Shown: positions 27,533 to 35,853 of the stretch, in pieces
Layout of the letters: each line of letters begins with the position of its first letter
Numbering within the stretch: position 1 is the first letter of the stretch
Assembly: GCF_000427365.1 (NCBI RefSeq)
Contig: NZ_KE386488.1
Location: forward strand, 930,001 to 994,000
DNA length: 64,000 bases
Reading direction: 5' to 3'
Source: Rikenella microfusus DSM 15922
GTDB lineage: Bacteria > Bacteroidota > Bacteroidia > Bacteroidales > Rikenellaceae
The notes under the pieces: generated by a model
Databases searched by the model: none
Seen by the model: the letters and a program-made list of their open reading frames with translations, nothing else
What the model was told of the DNA's origin: nothing
Made by a program: the position numbers and the translations under genes

Positions 27533-29353
27533 CTACCAGAAAATCGTTTCGTCCAGGTTCGGATTGATCGTGCGATCGTGCAGATTCAGCGGACGATAGT
27601 AATACTTCGGTTCGATGAACTCGCCTTTCCCGCCGTCCTTTTCGGTCGCCACCATCACATATCCGTGGTCGCCTTCCGAAAGGTAAAAGACCGCATCGTC
27701 GTCCATGTAATAAACCGTCACGCCGTGCGTTTCGATGTAATCCGCCGGATAACCGTTGTCCGCCAACCACTGTTTCTGGTGTTCCTTGTCGAAGAACACG
27801 CCCGTATCGACGAAATCCGCCGGACGCGAACGTCCCGCCTTGCCGCTCATGTCGATCAGGCCGATATGGTCGAGCCACATACCCTGCCCCGGACGCGCGA
27901 ACAACTGACCGCATTTCCAACGCATCACATCGTCGTAACGGAACCCTTCGCAGGCCAGTTCGATACGGCGTTCGCGCCGTATCTCCAGCGCAGCGCCCCG
28001 CGCCGCGGCCTGAATATTCGGGTATTTATCCATCAGGTCCGCATCCGGATTCGCATTGGCCTGTGCGTACGACAGGGCGGGAACCCCGGCACGCTGCCGG
28101 ATCAGATTGACCGTCTGGTCAAGCACAGTCTGGTCCAGTTCGCCCAACTCGGCGCACGCTTCGGCATAGATCAGCAGGATTTCGGCATAACGGATCATCG
28201 GCAGGTCGTTGAACGCGTTGCCCCAGCCGTCGTGCGCGACATCGAGCGGATAGAACTTGATCTGCGGATAACCGCCCAGCTCCACCTTGATACGGGCCGA
28301 GTCGGTCGAGTTCCGCGGGATAAACCACTCCGGCGCGATCGTCTGCCGCATACGCGGGTCGCGGTTGGCAAAAACCTCCTGACGGTTCATCGTCGCATAC
28401 CCCGGTACCTGATTGAACGGTTTGGCCTCGTTCGTGGCCGGGTCGATATACAGATACTCGTTCATCAGGTCGCGGCTCAGCGCATGGGCGTAGTCGAACA
28501 GCGACGAAGCATTGTGGCGCACCTCCAGATCCTTGTCGTAATCCTTATAGAGGATGATTTCGGGATTATTGTCCAGGTTGGTGCTCAGGAACAGGTCGGT
28601 GTAATTCGGTCCGAGCGAGAATCCCCCTTCGTCCATAATCGTCCACGCAGCCTCTTTCGCAATCCGTATCCACTCCTCGGCCGTACCCTGCAATTCCAGC
28701 TCATCATGATACTTGCGGTAGGTGCCTTCGTACAACGCGACACGCGCCAGATACCCCAGCGCAGACCACCGGGTGATACGCGTCTTGCTCGTCCCTTCCG
28801 GAATCTTCTCGGCCGCGAATTTCAGGTCTTCCAGCACTTTCCCCATAACGAACTCCCGCGAATCGCGCGGTTTGTAGAGTTCGTCGATGTCGTCCGTTTC
28901 GAGCGGCCGGTCATACCACGGCACATCGTTCCACGACTTCACCAGCGAGACGTACTGCAAAGCACGGAACATACGGGCAAGCCCCACGTAATGATCGATG
29001 TCCGTCTGTTCCGCATTCACCCGGTCGGCATTGACAATCAGGAAATTGATATTGCGGATATTGGAGTAATTCCCGCTCCAGCTGCCGATATTGTCCGGCC
29101 GGACGAGGCCTTTCATCAGGTTTTTCAGCGTAGCGTCGTTCTGGGAGAAACCCGTGTTATCGGTGTAAATATCGTCGTACGAAGCGCCGATATAGTCGTA
29201 AAATCCGTTGGTATAAGTCTTCAGGTCCTCCACGCTGTTGAAAAACCCTTCCGAAGAAATATCGGTTTGCGGATAACGATCCAGAAACTCATCGTTGCAG
29301 GCCGTCATCGCCATGGCGCCGAGCGCCGAAAGCAATATGTATTTGGTTTTCAT
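27533..29353 (-). CDS. SusD/RagB-family glycan-binding lipoprotein
   Basis: A 606-residue surface lipoprotein (signal and lipobox LGAMAMTAC) followed by DEFLDRYPQTDISSEGFFNS, the standard SusD N-terminus. Tetratricopeptide-like helices follow and the C-terminal region carries RRERRIELACEGFRYDDVMRW in two parts typical of the family. It caps the SusC partner encoded directly upstream (21-bp gap) and captures oligosaccharides or other ligands at the cell surface. No glycoside hydrolase, regulator or sulfatase gene is adjacent, so this is a minimal PUL and the ligand is unknown. Confidence 0.94.
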   Translation of the reverse strand: MKTKYILLSALGAMAMTACNDEFLDRYPQTDISSEGFFNSVEDLKTYTNGFYDYIGASYDDIYTDNTGFSQNDATLKNLMKGLVRPDNIGSWSGNYSNIRNINFLIVNADRVNAEQTDIDHYVGLARMFRALQYVSLVKSWNDVPWYDRPLETDDIDELYKPRDSREFVMGKVLEDLKFAAEKIPEGTSKTRITRWSALGYLARVALYEGTYRKYHDELELQGTAEEWIRIAKEAAWTIMDEGGFSLGPNYTDLFLSTNLDNNPEIILYKDYDKDLEVRHNASSLFDYAHALSRDLMNEYLYIDPATNEAKPFNQVPGYATMNRQEVFANRDPRMRQTIAPEWFIPRNSTDSARIKVELGGYPQIKFYPLDVAHDGWGNAFNDLPMIRYAEILLIYAEACAELGELDQTVLDQTVNLIRQRAGVPALSYAQANANPDADLMDKYPNIQAAARGAALEIRRERRIELACEGFRYDDVMRWKCGQLFARPGQGMWLDHIGLIDMSGKAGRSRPADFVDTGVFFDKEHQKQWLADNGYPADYIETHGVTVYYMDDDAVFYLSEGDHGYVMVATEKDGGKGEFIEPKYYYRPLNLHDRTINPNLDETIFW

Positions 29354-29374
29354 AATTAAAATGCCGTAGATGAA

Positions 29375-32300
29375 TTAGAAACTGAGGTTCAGGCCGAACG
29401 AATAAGTCTTCTGATAGGGGTAAACCAGGCCGTCCAATCCTTCCGGGTCGAGACTCTTGTGCAGCTTGGTCCACGTGATGAGGTTTTCGCCCGAAAAATA
29501 AACGCGCAGATTACGGATGCCTATCTTTTCCATCCATTTGTTCGGGAAGGTGTAACCGATGGTGATGTTTTTCAGACGGCAGTAACCGGCATCCTGCAAA
29601 TAACGGGTCTGCGTGGCGCCCAGTTCCTTGCCGCTGGTCTCGGCCGCATAGGATTTCGGCGTCGGGAAATACGCATCCGGATTTTCGGGCGTCCAGTAAT
29701 CGAGGTTGTCCACCATCAGGTTCGCCCACGGCTGAGCATACATCCCCCAGAAATAGTGGTTGCTGGTGCTGGGATAGTAATCCCGTTTCCCGACCCCCTG
29801 GAAATAAACGCGGAAATCGATCCCGGCCCATTCGAAACCGGCCGTCACACTGTAATTGTAACGCGGCGAACTGTTCCCGATGATCTTGCGGTCGCCCGGA
29901 TCGTCCAACGTACTTTTGCCGGTGTTGATCTCGCCGTCGCCGTCCAGGTCTTTGAACTTGATGTCGCCCACGCCCTGGCCGCGGGTACCCGGGTACGAAA
30001 GCACCGGAGTCTGGTCGGCATGGTTTTTAATCTCCTCTTCGCTCTGGAAGAAACCTTCCGTCACGAAGCCCCAGATCTCCCCGACCTCCTGGCCGACCCG
30101 CAGGCTGCCCAGCGAATTGGTCGGGTTGGCGTATTTGGTGATGAAAGTCCGGCTGTCGCCCAACACGAAACCGACATCGTAACGGAACGGATGACGGCCC
30201 AGCATGAACTGATCCTGCCATTTCACGTTGAGTTCCCAACCGGAAGTGCGCAGGTCGGCGGCATTTTCGTCCGGCACGCTCGTACCCAGCACGGAGGGCA
30301 GCTCCTGTCCCCCGGTCAGCATCCCCTCGGTCCAGCTGCGGTACCAACCGCCCGAGAGTTGCAGCCGGTTATTGAAGAAATTGACCTCGGCGCCCACATC
30401 GAGCGTACGGATCTGTTCCCAGGTCAGCGAAGCGGACACCAGTCCCGGAGCGGACACATAAACCGGCTGGACACCGTCCAGAATAGTGCTCATCGTACCG
30501 TGCCCCATCGTCGCGAGATAGGCGTAGTTGCTGACGTTCTGGTTGCCTACCGTACCGTACGAAGCGCGGAGTTTCAGCAGATTGACCGTATTCTTGGCCT
30601 TCTCGAAGAACCCTTCTTCGGAAATGATCCAGGCCAACGACCCCGACGGGTTGAAGACGAACCGGTCGTCGTGCCGGAAACGCGAAGTCCCGTCATAGCG
30701 GCCGTTCATCTCGAAAACGTATTTGTCATCGTAGATATAACCCACACGGGCGAAAAGCCCGCGCGTGGCCCAGTCCGAAATACCTTGCCCCACGCTGGGG
30801 GTTTCGGCGGTCGCCAACCCGATCGTGGGCAGCGAAGGGGTAATCAGCTGGTCGCGGGAAGCCGAGATATTGTCGTTCTTGTAATATTCCTGATTGAAGC
30901 CGACAGTAGCGGAAAGCGCGTGTTTTTCGTTGAACGTCTGCGCATAGTTGGCGTACACGTTGTAAATATTCGTGTAGGTATGGCTGTTGCTGGCCGAAGC
31001 GTACGACTGCGAGGGGAATCCGGTCTGGATCGCCGCGCCGTCGGGACGGTCGAAATAATAGACCGGAGCATCCCAGGCGCGGGTCCGGGCATCGTACTTC
31101 ATGAACGAAGCGTCGGCATTCACCGTCAAAATATCCTTGAGGATCGTCGCTTTGGCGGTGAAGATCGTCCGGAACATCTGATTGCGGTTCACCGTCCGCC
31201 CGCCGTTTTCCAGACGGCCGATCATCTCGGCGCCGTCCGAAGTGTAGCTGCCGTCCAGATTATACACGGTACTCATCGTCCGGGTACGGTTCACGTTGTG
31301 GAAGAACGTACCGTTGCCGTGGCTGGCCACAGTGGTGGGCTGGTCGTAATTGAAATCGAAGAAATTGGTATTGTTCCCGATTTGCAACCATTTGGTCACC
31401 TCGTAATCCACTTTGGTACGGAAGTTATACTGGTTGAAGAAGTCGTTCCCCTTGCGGAGCATACCGTCCACATGCGAATATTGTCCGGAGAGCAGGTAAC
31501 GTACCGTCTTGCCCTTCTGGTCCTGGGCCGAGCCGGAAATGGTCAGCGTCTGGGTGGTCTGGAAACCGAGATTGTCGTAAACCTCGTGGAACCAGTCGGT
31601 CTGGCCGAGGTTTTTGAAGTACCCGTCTTTATCCACATACTGCGCCGGATAGTTCGCCGGGTCTTTCTTGTGGTTCTCGGCATACAGGATCTCTTCGTCG
31701 CTGTACAGCTGGCTGTACCAACCCTTCGCAAAAATGCTGGCATACGTCATGACCTCCACCGGATCGGTCACTACCGCCGGAAGACGCCCCAGGCTTCGGA
31801 ATGCGTAATTGCTCTGATAATCGACCTTGACGCGCCCCGAACCGTTTTTGGTCGTGATCAGTATGGCGCCGAACGCGGCCCGCGAGCCGTAAATGGCGGC
31901 GGTCGAAGGGTCTTTCAGCACCGAAATGGAGGCGATATCGTTGGCGGTCAGGCGAGCGAACTCTTCGGTATCGGCGGCCACCCCGTCGATGATAATCAGG
32001 GGAGTCTGGCGCCCGTTCAGGTTCTGCAAGCCCCGGAGGTTGATGCTCGGAACCGAGTTGATGGCCCCGCTCGACGTCGAAATGTTCAGGTTGGGCACGG
32101 TACCCTGCAAAGCCGAAATCACGTTAGTCGTCGCACGGCTTTCGAGCATCTCGGTCGGAGCGACGGCCACCGAACCGGAGACGTTGATCTTTTTCTGGGT
32201 ACCGTAACCGACAACGACCACTTCGTCGGCGACCTGCGCGTCGGTCTCCATCTGCACGGCGATCTCTTTCAGGTCGCGGACATTGACTACCTGCGGTTTA

Positions 32301-32578
32301 AGACCGGCGAAACGGATTTCCAGTTCGGCTCCGGAGGGTACCGAAAGCGTGGCGACGCCGTCGGCGTCGGTCGTCTTGCCGTCGGTGGTGCCTTTGCGAA
32401 CCACGACTGCCCCGACTACCGGCTGACCTTGCGGATCGACCACGGTCACTTTGACCGGACGGGTCGGCGCCTGCTGCGCCTGCAATGGGACAGGCTGCAT
32501 CACCAGGGCGAACAGGACGGCGAACAACCCCGCTGCGGAAAGTTGCATACGCCTGAAACGTTGGTAAATTTTTTTCAT
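29375..32578 (-). CDS. SusC/RagA-family TonB-dependent receptor
   Basis: A 1067-residue outer-membrane transporter. Signal peptide to about residue 34, a carboxypeptidase-D-regulatory-like domain (VKVTVVDPQGQPVVGAVV), a TonB-box-like acidic stretch (about 112-122), the plug beginning VVVGYGTQKKINVSGSV, and a 22-stranded barrel ending in the aromatic FGLNLSF. It lacks an N-terminal STN domain, so it is unlikely to signal through an anti-sigma factor. It is the first gene of a two-gene operon with susD and has a long leader. Confidence 0.95.
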   Translation of the reverse strand: MKKIYQRFRRMQLSAAGLFAVLFALVMQPVPLQAQQAPTRPVKVTVVDPQGQPVVGAVVVRKGTTDGKTTDADGVATLSVPSGAELEIRFAGLKPQVVNVRDLKEIAVQMETDAQVADEVVVVGYGTQKKINVSGSVAVAPTEMLESRATTNVISALQGTVPNLNISTSSGAINSVPSINLRGLQNLNGRQTPLIIIDGVAADTEEFARLTANDIASISVLKDPSTAAIYGSRAAFGAILITTKNGSGRVKVDYQSNYAFRSLGRLPAVVTDPVEVMTYASIFAKGWYSQLYSDEEILYAENHKKDPANYPAQYVDKDGYFKNLGQTDWFHEVYDNLGFQTTQTLTISGSAQDQKGKTVRYLLSGQYSHVDGMLRKGNDFFNQYNFRTKVDYEVTKWLQIGNNTNFFDFNYDQPTTVASHGNGTFFHNVNRTRTMSTVYNLDGSYTSDGAEMIGRLENGGRTVNRNQMFRTIFTAKATILKDILTVNADASFMKYDARTRAWDAPVYYFDRPDGAAIQTGFPSQSYASASNSHTYTNIYNVYANYAQTFNEKHALSATVGFNQEYYKNDNISASRDQLITPSLPTIGLATAETPSVGQGISDWATRGLFARVGYIYDDKYVFEMNGRYDGTSRFRHDDRFVFNPSGSLAWIISEEGFFEKAKNTVNLLKLRASYGTVGNQNVSNYAYLATMGHGTMSTILDGVQPVYVSAPGLVSASLTWEQIRTLDVGAEVNFFNNRLQLSGGWYRSWTEGMLTGGQELPSVLGTSVPDENAADLRTSGWELNVKWQDQFMLGRHPFRYDVGFVLGDSRTFITKYANPTNSLGSLRVGQEVGEIWGFVTEGFFQSEEEIKNHADQTPVLSYPGTRGQGVGDIKFKDLDGDGEINTGKSTLDDPGDRKIIGNSSPRYNYSVTAGFEWAGIDFRVYFQGVGKRDYYPSTSNHYFWGMYAQPWANLMVDNLDYWTPENPDAYFPTPKSYAAETSGKELGATQTRYLQDAGYCRLKNITIGYTFPNKWMEKIGIRNLRVYFSGENLITWTKLHKSLDPEGLDGLVYPYQKTYSFGLNLSF

Positions 32579-32638
32579 ACAGGTTTTTATTTGGGTTTGT
32601 TAATTGGGGTATATATCGTATTCGATGGGATTTCTTTT

Positions 32639-32662
32639 ACTCCGGCTTTTAAGGGCCGGAGT
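32639..32662 (-). other. Hairpin in the susC leader
   Basis: ACTCCGGC and GCCGGAGT pair around 8 bases, about 60 bases upstream of the susC ATG, inside the inferred 290-base leader. Confidence 0.45.
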
Positions 32663-32876
32663 CCGGTTCGGGGATAAGTTCTTATATAAACCCTTTTCAA
32701 ATGCTTTTCGCTTCCCTGCCGCCCCCGCTGCGAGGACAAAAGTAGAGGCGCCGTGTTAGGTACCCGTTAGCTAAACCTGAATATTAGATTACCGATACGT
32801 TTCGGAAATATGAACACCGATAACGATTTTGACTTATTGTATTTATAACCGTTCGGTTTTTCTTACATCGCACTTC

Positions 32877-32906
32877 AAATATACACCATATTTTTATTTA
32901 TGCAAA
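32877..32906 (-). promoter_or_regulatory. Probable susC promoter
   Basis: On the minus strand TTTG (32906-32903) is followed after 18 bases by TATATTTG (32884-32877), matching the Bacteroidetes -33 TTTG / -7 TAnnTTTG pair. It lies in an AT-rich island (32760-32960) and implies a leader of about 290 bases. Confidence 0.55.
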
Positions 32907-33071
32907 TATCTGCGTCTAAAAATTTCTTTACTAAGAAAATATCATTCTCTATTCGACAAATAAACTCCGGCTCCAGACGGTATTTTGCATTGTCGGAAAA
33001 ACCGAACGGTTTTTAACACGGAAAGACAAGGCGTTTCCAGTAATATTTCCCGGAAACGACGATATAAAAAA

Positions 33072-33103
33072 GCGGAGGCGCCGGAAATTTCCGGCGCCTC
33101 CGC
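33072..33103. repeat. 32-bp perfect palindrome, possible terminator
   Basis: GCGGAGGCGCCGGAAA at 33072-33087 is followed directly by its complement. On the minus strand it is followed by TTTTTT, so it could terminate transcripts coming from the metY side across repeats C2 and B5. Confidence 0.65.
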
Positions 33104-33145
33104 ATGATTTCACAGATAAATCGACGATAATTACATAGAATAAGT

Positions 33146-33262
33146 GGACGACTATATCCGACCGGATACAAACCCCATTTCGGTTCGGCACCGGACGGCA
33201 CGAGGCGACGCAAAACCGGACAAAAGACCCGAACGGTCCGGCGCAAACCGAAAGAACGATGC
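33146..33262. repeat. Family B-type repeat fragment, copy C2
   Basis: The interior ACCGGACGGCACGAGGCGACGCA ... GGCGCAAACCGAAAG aligns with copy C1 (12443-12520) at about 80 percent by eye (motifs quoted here in part). The left end GGACGACTATATCCGA is a decayed terminal repeat. A related GCGCAAACCGAAAGAA occurs in B6. Confidence 0.5.
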
Positions 33263-33285
33263 AATGTAAAATAGGGCAACACTAG

Positions 33286-33473
33286 GACTCTACCCTCTTT
33301 TATACGTATGCCCGGTTTTCAACTGATTTCCGCCCTCCCGAACAGAAAAAGCCCCGGCCGGAGCAACCTCCGTCGGGGCTTTCGCTAAGGTTTACCATAT
33401 TTGGTTCGGGCGGCACCGCAGAGCCGTGCGGAGAGACCATTGTCCGATTGGGGTAAAGTCGCATATAGCTACC
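33286..33473. repeat. Family B repeat, copy B5, carrying a terminator-like hairpin
   Basis: It starts GGACTCTACCCT and ends GGGTAAAGTCGCATATAGC. The interior GCCCGGTTTTCAAC and CGGCACCGCAGAGCCGT matches other family B copies. Inside, AAAAAGCCCCGGCCGGAG and CCTCCGTCGGGGCTTTC form a strong hairpin flanked by A and T runs (33348-33385). The element may therefore terminate metY transcription. Confidence 0.6.
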
Positions 33474-33605
33474 TTCGTCGTTCGACCCGTTCGGCAGATA
33501 CCCGTATCGGACCAAAAAGACAGCGGCTTATTGTATTTCAGCCGCTATCCGCGCTCCCGGCCACCGGGCGTATCCGGCAACGCACGGCCGGCAACGCATC
33601 CGATA

Positions 33606-34898
33606 CTATCTGTCGCTTCGCTCCAAGGCCTGCTCGATATCGGCAATAATATCGCCGGCGTCTTCGATCCCGACCGAGAAACGGATCAGGTCGGGAGCCA
33701 CGCCCGCCGCAACTAACTGCTCGTCGGTGAGCTGCCTGTGGGTATGGCTCGCGGGGTGCAGCACCGAGGTGCGGGCATCGGCCACATGGGTCACGATAGC
33801 CCCCAGCTTCAGGCTGTCCATAAAACGGATCGACGCTTCGCGCCCTCCTTTCAGGCCGAACGTGATGACGCCGCATGTCCCGCCGGGCATATATTTCTGC
33901 GCCAGTTCGTAATATTTGTTTCCCCGGAGGCCGGGATAATTGACCCACGCCACCTTGTCGGTACGCGAAGCGAGGTATTCGGCGACTTTCTGCGCGTTTT
34001 CGCAATGGCGGGCCATCCGCAGGTGGAGGGTCTCCAACCCGATATTCAGCAGAAAAGCGTTCTGCGGAGACTGGATCGACCCCAGGTCGCGCATCAGCTG
34101 CGCGGTCGCTTTGGTGATATAGGCGCCTTTACCGAAGGCTTTGGTATAGGTCAGCCCGTGGTACGAGTCGTCGGGGGCGGTCAGGCCGGGAAACTTGTCG
34201 GCATGGGCTTCCCAGTCGAAGTTTCCGCTGTCCACGATCGCTCCGCCTACGGCGGCGGCGTGGCCGTCCATGTATTTGGTGGTGGAGTGGATCACGATGT
34301 CGGCGCCCCATTCGAACGGCCGGCAATTTATCGGTGTCGGGAAGGTGTTGTCCACGATCAGCGGCACGCCGTGCTCGTGCGCGATTTTCGCGAATTTTTC
34401 GATATCGAGCACGTTCAGACCGGGGTTGGAGACGGTTTCGGCGAACAGGGCCTTGGTATTGGGTCGGAATGCCCGAGCAATCTCCTCCGCGGGAGCGTCG
34501 CCGTCCACGAAGGTAACCTCGATACCCATCTTTTTCATGGTCACGGCGAAGAGGTTGAAGGTCCCGCCGTAGATAGCCGACGCGCTGACGAAATGGTCGC
34601 CGGCAGAGCAGATATTGAAGACGGAGTAGAACGAGGCGGCCTGCCCGGAGGAGGTGAGCATGGCGGCCACGCCGCCCTCGAGGGCGGCGATTTTGGCGGC
34701 TACGGCGTCGTTGGTGGGGTTCTGGAGCCGGGTATAGAAATACCCGGCTTCTTCGAGGTCGAACAGCCGCGCCATCTGCTCGCTGGTTTCGTATTTAAAA
34801 GTCGTGCTCTGATAAATGGGCAGCACGCGGGGTTCGCCTTTTTTGGGCTGCCACCCGCCCTGCACGCACAGGGTTTCGCGTTTGAATTTCTTTTCCAT
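33606..34898 (-). CDS. metY: O-acetylhomoserine sulfhydrylase (MetY type)
   Basis: A 430-residue PLP enzyme of the Cys/Met metabolism family that makes homocysteine from O-acetylhomoserine and sulfide. Family features are QSTTFKYETSEQMARLF (an insertion-type N-terminus of O-acetylhomoserine enzymes), NPTNDAVAAKIAALEGG, SSGQAA, VDNTFPTP, and the PLP lysine in HSTTKYMDGH. The C-terminal RFSVGIEDAGDIIADIEQAL is standard. Length and motifs favour MetY over cystathionine gamma-synthase or lyase. It is a single gene with a structured leader (34916-35002). Confidence 0.93.
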   Translation of the reverse strand: MEKKFKRETLCVQGGWQPKKGEPRVLPIYQSTTFKYETSEQMARLFDLEEAGYFYTRLQNPTNDAVAAKIAALEGGVAAMLTSSGQAASFYSVFNICSAGDHFVSASAIYGGTFNLFAVTMKKMGIEVTFVDGDAPAEEIARAFRPNTKALFAETVSNPGLNVLDIEKFAKIAHEHGVPLIVDNTFPTPINCRPFEWGADIVIHSTTKYMDGHAAAVGGAIVDSGNFDWEAHADKFPGLTAPDDSYHGLTYTKAFGKGAYITKATAQLMRDLGSIQSPQNAFLLNIGLETLHLRMARHCENAQKVAEYLASRTDKVAWVNYPGLRGNKYYELAQKYMPGGTCGVITFGLKGGREASIRFMDSLKLGAIVTHVADARTSVLHPASHTHRQLTDEQLVAAGVAPDLIRFSVGIEDAGDIIADIEQALERSDR

Positions 34899-34915
34899 AT
34901 TCTTTACTGTATTGT

Positions 34916-35002
34916 CCCGTTACCGGGTGGGATAGCGACGGTCCTTCGGAAAGCGCGATACGCATCGAACCGGTCGGAGGTTTCCCCTGGATTTGTACCG
35001 TC
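34916..35002 (-). promoter_or_regulatory. Possible structured metY leader
   Basis: On the minus strand GACGGT (35002-34997) can pair with ACCGTC (34942-34937). The pair encloses hairpin CGAT-GCGT-ATCG (34967-34956) and is followed by CCCG-TTAC-CGGG (34927-34916) just before the start codon. It does not match SAM-I or SAM-II motifs that I know. It may be an attenuator or chance structure. Confidence 0.3.
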
Positions 35003-35029
35003 TTTTGCAAATGATCCCCAAATTACAAG

Positions 35030-35285
35030 AAGCATGCCCTCTTCAAGGGCGAAGCCGGCGGAGGCAAACAAGCGAAGCGAAGTTGCAGTCCTCCGCCGGG
35101 GGCGGTTCCGACCTGCGCGGCTCGCCCGGCTCGCCGCAAAACCCGCAGAATGGGCATGGGTGCCTCAGCGCAAACAATACGGTACCGCCCTGCGCAGGCG
35201 GCGTCCGCGTGACCGCGGCGGGACGAGCGATGCTTACGCATCGCTGAACCTATTATCTCCTCCTGTCAAATAATCGAACGGTTAA
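35030..35285. other. Repeat-derived gap without genes
   Basis: GC-rich sequence with GGCGAAGCCGGCGGAGGCAA and CTCCGCCGGGGGCGG segments, and a right end TAATCGAACGGTTAAAAG resembling family A and D termini. The sub-block 35125-35235 is not clearly matched elsewhere in the window. No RNA or protein gene is seen. Confidence 0.35.
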
Positions 35286-35295
35286 AAGCGAACGG

Positions 35296-35835
35296 CTATT
35301 TCTCCGCTTTGATCTCGATCAGCACATCATCCTTGCCCACCGTCTTACCCGGCACCACCGTCACCTTCGTCACCGTACCCTTCATGTGCGTCGATATCGT
35401 GTTCTGCATCTTCATCGCCTCCAGCACCAGCAGCGATTCGCCGCTTCCCACCGTCTGCCCCTCCGAAACGAACACGTCGAGTATCTTGCCCGGCATCGGC
35501 GCCTTGATGACCTCTTTTTTCGAAAGGCCGGCCTTGGCCGCCAGCATCCGCTTGCGGGTCAGCGAGAACGGCGTCTCCACCGAAAAATTGTAACTCACCC
35601 CGTTCAGCGTGATACTGTACGTATTGGCGCTCTGCTGCGTGATCTCGTACGGGTAGCGCAGCCCGTTGCACGAAAGCACGTTCACTCCGTCCGCCTCCTG
35701 CACCAGATCGATCCGGATCAATCCCCGCCGGTAACGGTATTCGTAATTGTTCTTAACCAAAAACTCATATTCCGCATTGGTATCGGTATTGAGTGAGATC
35801 AGTTTGGTCGTATTGCTCGGTTTCTTCGTTGTCAT
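35296..35835 (-). CDS. Biotin carboxyl carrier subunit of acyl-CoA carboxylase
   Basis: A 179-residue carrier protein. Its C-terminal biotinyl domain (about 108-178) has the biotin attachment motif EAMKM with Lys142. The N-terminal part is a variable domain, and the proline-rich linker found in some carriers is absent. It ends a three-gene run with biotin carboxylase (18-bp gap upstream) and carboxyltransferase. Together they make a propionyl-CoA or methylmalonyl-CoA type carboxylase or decarboxylase active in the propionate-succinate pathway. A decarboxylase would need membrane subunits, none of which is nearby, so a carboxylase is favoured. Confidence 0.88.
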   Translation of the reverse strand: MTTKKPSNTTKLISLNTDTNAEYEFLVKNNYEYRYRRGLIRIDLVQEADGVNVLSCNGLRYPYEITQQSANTYSITLNGVSYNFSVETPFSLTRKRMLAAKAGLSKKEVIKAPMPGKILDVFVSEGQTVGSGESLLVLEAMKMQNTISTHMKGTVTKVTVVPGKTVGKDDVLIEIKAEK

Positions 35836-35853
35836 GGTCTCGGTAGCTAAGAA

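Noticed and set aside
29459-32677. A 1072-codon open frame antisense to susC
   Set aside because: Same cause: a mirror of codon bias opposite a complete TonB-dependent receptor, without signal peptide or motifs.
34916-35040. SAM-II riboswitch upstream of metY
   Set aside because: The characteristic pseudoknot blocks of SAM-II are absent, so only a generic structured leader is reported.
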